Shown: positions 59,166-64,000 of the stretch, piece after piece
How the letters are laid out: each line of letters starts with the position of its first letter
How positions within the stretch are numbered: position 1 is the stretch's first letter
Assembly (NCBI GenBank): GCA_960531495.1
Contig: OY482863.1
Coordinates: 2,235,966-2,299,965 of the forward strand
DNA from: Zeus faber
Taxonomy: Eukaryota > Chordata > Actinopteri > Zeiformes > Zeidae
Reading direction: 5' to 3'
Length of the DNA stretch: 64,000 bases
The notes under the pieces: generated by a model
Seen by the model: only the letters and a program-made list of their open reading frames with translations
The model's database searches: none
Told to the model about the DNA's origin: nothing
Translations under genes and position numbers: made by a program

Positions 59166-60575
59166 GTCTGTAAAAAAACAATGAGTATAAATGAGGATAC
59201 AAATCAACAACTGATACAATACTGCACTACAATATTAATGAGTTACAATAGTGTACTGTAGTACGGCCTACAAATTACACCTTCCCTAACTACATTTAAC
59301 CATGAATTAAATATTGAAGTTTCCTTTGTCATGAAATCAAGACGTGTCTTCCATGCAGCTCATCCTGCCATGAACACTCCACTTGAACACTGTGTTGAAT
59401 ACACCTGAGGGAACAGCAACTCTCACTGTCCGGAAAACGTACTTTTTTGTATTTTGGGGAAAAAAACCTTGAGCCATACTGTAGATCTTCATGGAGGAAG
59501 ACGTTGAGGACGATTCTAGAATTGTCCCTGAAGCCATGGACTGTCTTTGCTCTCTTCTGTAAACTGCAATCTTTGTTTGTTCCTTTTTCATAACTGTATT
59601 AAAGGAGGATATTTCACTTGTTCCAGTTTTATTCCAATGCAATGAGGGCTGTGAGGAATTATGGTTGTGTTGGTGATCAATTATATTGTAGGATATTCTA
59701 TTCTATTACTCGCGTTTATTGTGTAAAACAAAAACAAATATGCTTTCACTTTGTGCATTGTGCAAAGGTGACATCTGACAGGTGTCTTAAATTCACGATT
59801 GGGAGAATGGACGTTAAATAACATTTAAGGTTTGCAAAACTGATCAAAAGCTTCAGAAGAAATACTTAATATGACAGAAATGTATTTGATCCATCATTTT
59901 GATTGATTTTTTAATATATATTTCAAGAATAGAGTTGAAATGACTGAGATAAAACACAAAACCAACCTGGAAATAAACCCCAAAAATTCAAAACTTTTGA
60001 CATTTTAACTTTTGTGAAAAAGGACTCTTTACTCTCTTTTTTTATTACAAAAGATGAACTATGCCTCAATTGCGTCGTCCATCTCTGGCCTTGTGAAGGA
60101 GACCAAATGTGTCTCCCCTTATCGGAGAAATCTCAAAAGTGTATTTCCACCTTCATTCTAAGCTTGTATTTTAACATTTATTAAAAAAAAAAAAGATATG
60201 TTGACACCCTCCATGTCGCCCTAAACTTATTCTGTAAAGTGACGATGATCTGCTGCGGAAATTATATAATAATAATAGATAATAAATGAAATAATATTCT
60301 CCTGTGTCCAGGGGCGGTCTTGGTTATTTGGAGGCCCTGTGCAGGACCAAAGTGAGCCCCCTTCTCCACCACACTCAATGCAAACATGGCTGGTAAACAA
60401 AAAGTATTTTGAGAGTGGAGCTGTTTTCAGTGCGCAAAACTAAATGAGAATTCTAACTGAGCCATTCAAACGCTCTTCACTCAAGTCAGAAGAAGACAAT
60501 GGGACTAGAAAAGGATTAGGAATATGTTAAATACTAGTTGAATTGGCTCAGGAGTGACTCATTTTCTCATTTTGT

Positions 60576-60851
60576 TTGTTGGCGACACTAGCTGCAGCGA
60601 CTGAGACTCTGATCCGGAACGAAAACAGCCCAGAGTCCCCAAGAGACGCCACGGCGCCCGAGACCCGTTACATCTGGAGTCCTGGTCTCTCACCGCGTCG
60701 CCTTCACGCTCGGCCCTGGTTCTCCGTGGGGCCTTTAAACGTGCGCCGGCTTTTTGAAAGCACACGTGGCATCGAACCGGCAGGTCCTCCAAAACCGAAG
60801 TTCTCCCCCGACGACGTATCTCTTGGAGCCACCGAGTCTTTCGAAGCCTGA
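60576..60851 (+). CDS. Unidentified CpG-rich ORF, 91 codons
   Basis: An open frame without a recognised domain, in an island richer in GC and CpG than either flank. It is preceded by TTTTCTCATTTTGTTTGTTG and a possible acceptor (GACACTAG) at about 60592. It may be an exon of an unrecognised gene, a degenerate repeat or chance. Confidence 0.15.
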   Translation: MLATLAAATETLIRNENSPESPRDATAPETRYIWSPGLSPRRLHARPWFSVGPLNVRRLFESTRGIEPAGPPKPKFSPDDVSLGATESFEA

Positions 60852-61189
60852 CCCGGAGGGAAAAATCAGGCCTTGAACCTGTGACCTGAGTTTTTTGGGG
60901 AAGATCTCACTCTTCAGATTCCTTTTCAGGAATTTGTTATTTTTGGTGTCTTTCACTACAGACCAACTGTCTCTTGGAAATGGAGAATAAAAATCTAAAT
61001 AAAATAAAATAAAATAAAATAGATGTTGAATATATAACAAAAAGCCCCAAAATACCAAACAGAAATAAACCGATATATAAGAATATAAAGAATATACAAA
61101 ATGCAATACTATGCACAGGATAAGTTATTGTTATGTACATAGGGTATAACTTAATAAATATATTCATTATTACTACAGGATACTAGGTA

Positions 61190-64000
61190 CTAAATTGCTT
61201 GTTACTATGTTACTATTACTACTTGTTATGTTGTCATGTTATTATTACTACTCCAACTATCAGTCCCCCACAAAGCCATGCACCCAGAACAATACAAATG
61301 GCTTCATTAAACGTCAGGTGACTAACTAATAAGTCATTCTTAGTTAATGAGCTTATAAGTACCATAACCTGGATCTCTCCACTGACTGAGACCTGGCTGG
61401 ACAGGAATGTCACAGTCACACTGGTTGAGACAGCACCTCCTCATTTCAGGTTCATCGTAAACACTAGAACTGACCAGAGAGGCAGTGGAGTAGCTGCCGT
61501 CTGCTCTGATATCTACACCTGCAGGGAAGCCCTCCTCGGAGAATTCACCTCTTTTCAACACCTTGATGTATCCATAAACTGCAGCGCCCCCATTTTAATC
61601 ATGGCTGTCTATCGGCCACCAAAATCGAAATGTGGCTTTCTTGAAGAATTCTCTGAGCTTCTGTCCAAGGTCTCCACTGATTATGATTGTGTCATCATCT
61701 CAGGTGATTTTAACGTTCGTGTTGACAATCAAACAGACCCAGATGCTCAACACTTCATGAGCCCGTTGGAGGCGTCTGACCTCACTCAGCACCTTTCTGG
61801 ACCCATCCACGATAAGCGGCAAACTCTGGACGTGGTCATATCAAAAGGACATAATATCACTGTACCCTGTGTCATGGATGTTGCTATTTCAAATCACTGT
61901 TGCATGTTCTTTGACGTGTCTGCTCTTCCTGTACAACAGAGGGGAACCCCAACAGTTAAAAGACGTATCATTAACAATAATACCATTGAAACCTTTAAGA
62001 GAATCCAAAATGAGTTACCGCTGTTCAAGGCATCGTCAACTGAGGATCCTGTGAACAACTTCAACTCCAAAATACAAAATATCATTGATAAGATTGCACC
62101 TGTTAAAACTAAAAACATAGAAAAACAAAAAGCCCCCTGCAGAAATGGAGCGGTTGCTAGGCAGCTTAAGAGAGAGAGTCACCGGCCAGAACGAAAATGG
62201 AGAAAGACAAAACTTCAGGATCATCATGAAATTTACAAGGATGGACTCAATCGATACAACATAGAAATGAAACAGGCCAGAGCGTCTTTCTTCTCTAAAA
62301 CCATTCATGAAAATATCAACAATAGTAAAGTGCTCTTCTCCACTGTTGATCGACTTATTAATCCACCGTCTACAACCCGTCAGAGATGCTCTCCACTGAA
62401 AAATGTGAGGAGTTCACTACATTCTTCAGAAACAAAATGATTTCTATCACAGAATATTAGTGCCTCCACATCCAGAAATAAACCCTCCCTCCAGTTCCCC
62501 AGTAACATGACTGCTGCCATGTCTCACGTCGTCCCTGGACTGGACGGTATTGTTGGTCAGCTTAGGTCCTCCACCTGCTGCCTGGACCCCCTTCCTACCA
62601 CCTTTTTTAAAACTGATTTTAACTGCCTGGCACATGAGGTATTAGACATTTCAAACGTCTCTCTTCAATCAGGTATATTTCCTGCAGCATTTAAAACAGC
62701 TGTCATTAAACCACTCCTGAAGAAGAGCAATCTCCATGCAGCAGTTATTGCCAACTACAGGTTCATTTCCAACCTGCCGCTCCTCAGCAAAACACTTGAA
62801 CAACAGTTTACCTTCAGCTTAACAACTATCTAACCGCAAACAGCCTTTTAGACACCTGTCAGTCTGGTTTTCCACCTCGCCGTGGCACAGAAACAGCACT
62901 TATTAAAGTTCTGAACGATCCGCACATAAACACTGATTAAAAAAACCGATCTGTTCTTCTGCTCCTGGATCTCAGCGCTGCCTTCGACACTGTTGACCAT
63001 CACATTTTATTAGAGAGATTACAATAATGGGTCGGCCCATCTGGCCCGGCTCTAAACTGTTTCATAACCTACCTACAGGACAGACAGTTCTTTATGTCTA
63101 TTGGATATTTTGTGTCAAACAAAGTGGATATTATATGTGGAGTACATTACATTACATTACATTGTATTTATCAGACGCTTTTATCCAAAGCGACTTACAA
63201 TTGTTCAATCACCGACGGACGCAGCCATCAGGAGCAATGAGGGGTTAAGTGTCTTGCTCAAGGACACTACAGCATGCTAGCAGGAGGAGCCTGGGATCCA
63301 ACCAGCAACCTTTAGATGACTAGACCACCAGCTCTACCTCCTGAGCTGCCATCCCCATAAATAGAAGTAAATAAATAAACAGAGTACCCCAAGGTTCGAT
63401 TCTGGGCCCATTAATGTTTAACCTCTACATGCTCCCACTTGCACATATTATAAAGATACACAAAATAAATTACCATAATTATGCAGATGATTCACAACTG
63501 TACATATCCCTATCTCCTGATGACCTACTCCCCGTACACTCCCTCACTCAGTGTACTAATGATATTAATGCCTGGATGTCACAGAACTTTTTACAACTGA
63601 ACAAAGACAAAACAGAAATACTCATCTTTGGTGCAAAGGCTCAAAGACAGAAAACTGCAGCTCATCTCAGTTCTCTGTCCCTGGAGAGCGAGAATGAAGC
63701 CACAAATCTGGGTTTAACAACCATATCAATCACATCACAAAATGAGCCTTCTACCATCTAAAAAACATTTCAAAATGTAGAGGCTTCCTGTCAAAGGCAG
63801 ACTCTGAAAAAGCAGAAAAAATACTCCATGTATTCATCAGGAGTAGATTGGACAACTGTAATGGCCTCCCCACCGGCCTCCCCAAATCAGCTGTGCAGCG
63901 GCTACAGTCAATCCAACACGCGGCTGCAGACGTTCTCACTGGGACTAAGAAGTTTGAAGACATCACAGCTGTTCTTACATCTCTACATTGGCTCCCTGTC
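61190..64000 (+). mobile_element. L2-type LINE, endonuclease plus RT, runs off the window
   Basis: Endonuclease pieces: MASLNVR near 61301, a TETWLD block near 61387, then MAVYRPPKSKCGFLEEF from 61601 and DCVIISGDFNVRVDNQ, with TLDVVISKGHNITVP. The frame is open to 62440. RT follows at 62507-62833 (PLLKKSNLHAAVIANYRFIS), near 62950 (LLLDLSAAFDTV), and after a SINE at 63414-63761 ([20 protein letters not shown], then the box [11 protein letters not shown]). The C-terminal block starts near 63840 and is cut by the window end. Several stops and frameshifts show that it is inactive. Confidence 0.88.
63144..63357 (-). mobile_element. tRNA-derived SINE, second copy, inside the LINE
   Basis: Nearly identical over its whole length to the SINE at 4723-4936. 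The minus-strand head is GGCAGCTCAGGAGGTAGAGC, the B-box region GGTTGGATCCC, and the tail TTGTAAGTCGCTTTGGATAA then AATGTAATG. It interrupts the RT just before the PQGSILGP motif of the host LINE. Short GAGTAC words on each side (63140-63145 and 63381-63386) may be the target-site duplication. Confidence 0.85.

Larger units (their letters stand above)
58257..60575. other. chpf2 3' UTR and intergenic sequence
   Basis: The chpf2 3' UTR begins at 58257. AATAAA-type signals occur at about 59972 and 60281, too far and too ordinary in AT-rich DNA to be assigned. Nothing coding is recognised. The segment near 60310-60400 begins CAGGGGCGGTCTTGG, a hAT-like terminus. Confidence 0.4.

Overview
This is a nuclear genomic window from a vertebrate, almost certainly a teleost fish. 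Three multi-exon genes with GT-AG introns can be read. The filler is fish-like: L2-type LINE fragments, tRNA-derived SINEs whose tails match the L2 tail, hAT-like short elements, long (CA)n runs and several minisatellites. Nothing bacterial, plasmid or CRISPR-like is present. The gene models are my own splice reconstructions. Every junction keeps the reading frame and uses canonical GT-AG ends.

Layout. 1-16.3 kb is repeat-rich: an L2 LINE relic split by a SINE, a (CA)n run, an hAT-like element, an orphan CpG island at about 10.45-11.17 kb, and a degenerate RTE-like LINE whose RT codons have expanded into a 29-bp minisatellite. 16.49-34.46 kb (+) is a 17-exon gene for a 925-residue protein with a UBA-like domain, a coiled coil, a UBX domain, an acidic stretch and a long leucine-rich-repeat ladder. 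35.39-44.11 kb (-) is abcf2, with a non-coding first exon and GC-box promoter near 45.2 kb. 45.9-50.1 kb between abcf2 and chpf2 holds a SINE, a GTAC-rich array and a 40-bp minisatellite interrupted by a young L2 LINE. 51.70-58.26 kb (+) is chpf2, with a probable upstream non-coding exon near 50.2 kb. 58.3-61.2 kb is mostly featureless, and 61.2-64.0 kb is another L2 LINE that runs off the end and carries a SINE.

How it fits together. abcf2 and chpf2 sit head to head, as in human 7q36. The UBA/UBX/LRR gene converges on abcf2 tail to tail, with polyadenylation signals only about 100 bp apart. The three products act in unrelated processes: a predicted p97/VCP adaptor, a cytosolic ABC-F ATPase and a Golgi chondroitin polymerisation factor. 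The most unusual items are the UBX-plus-LRR domain combination and a 22-copy, 68-bp minisatellite that fills intron 9 of that gene and repeats its own splice acceptor and exon start.
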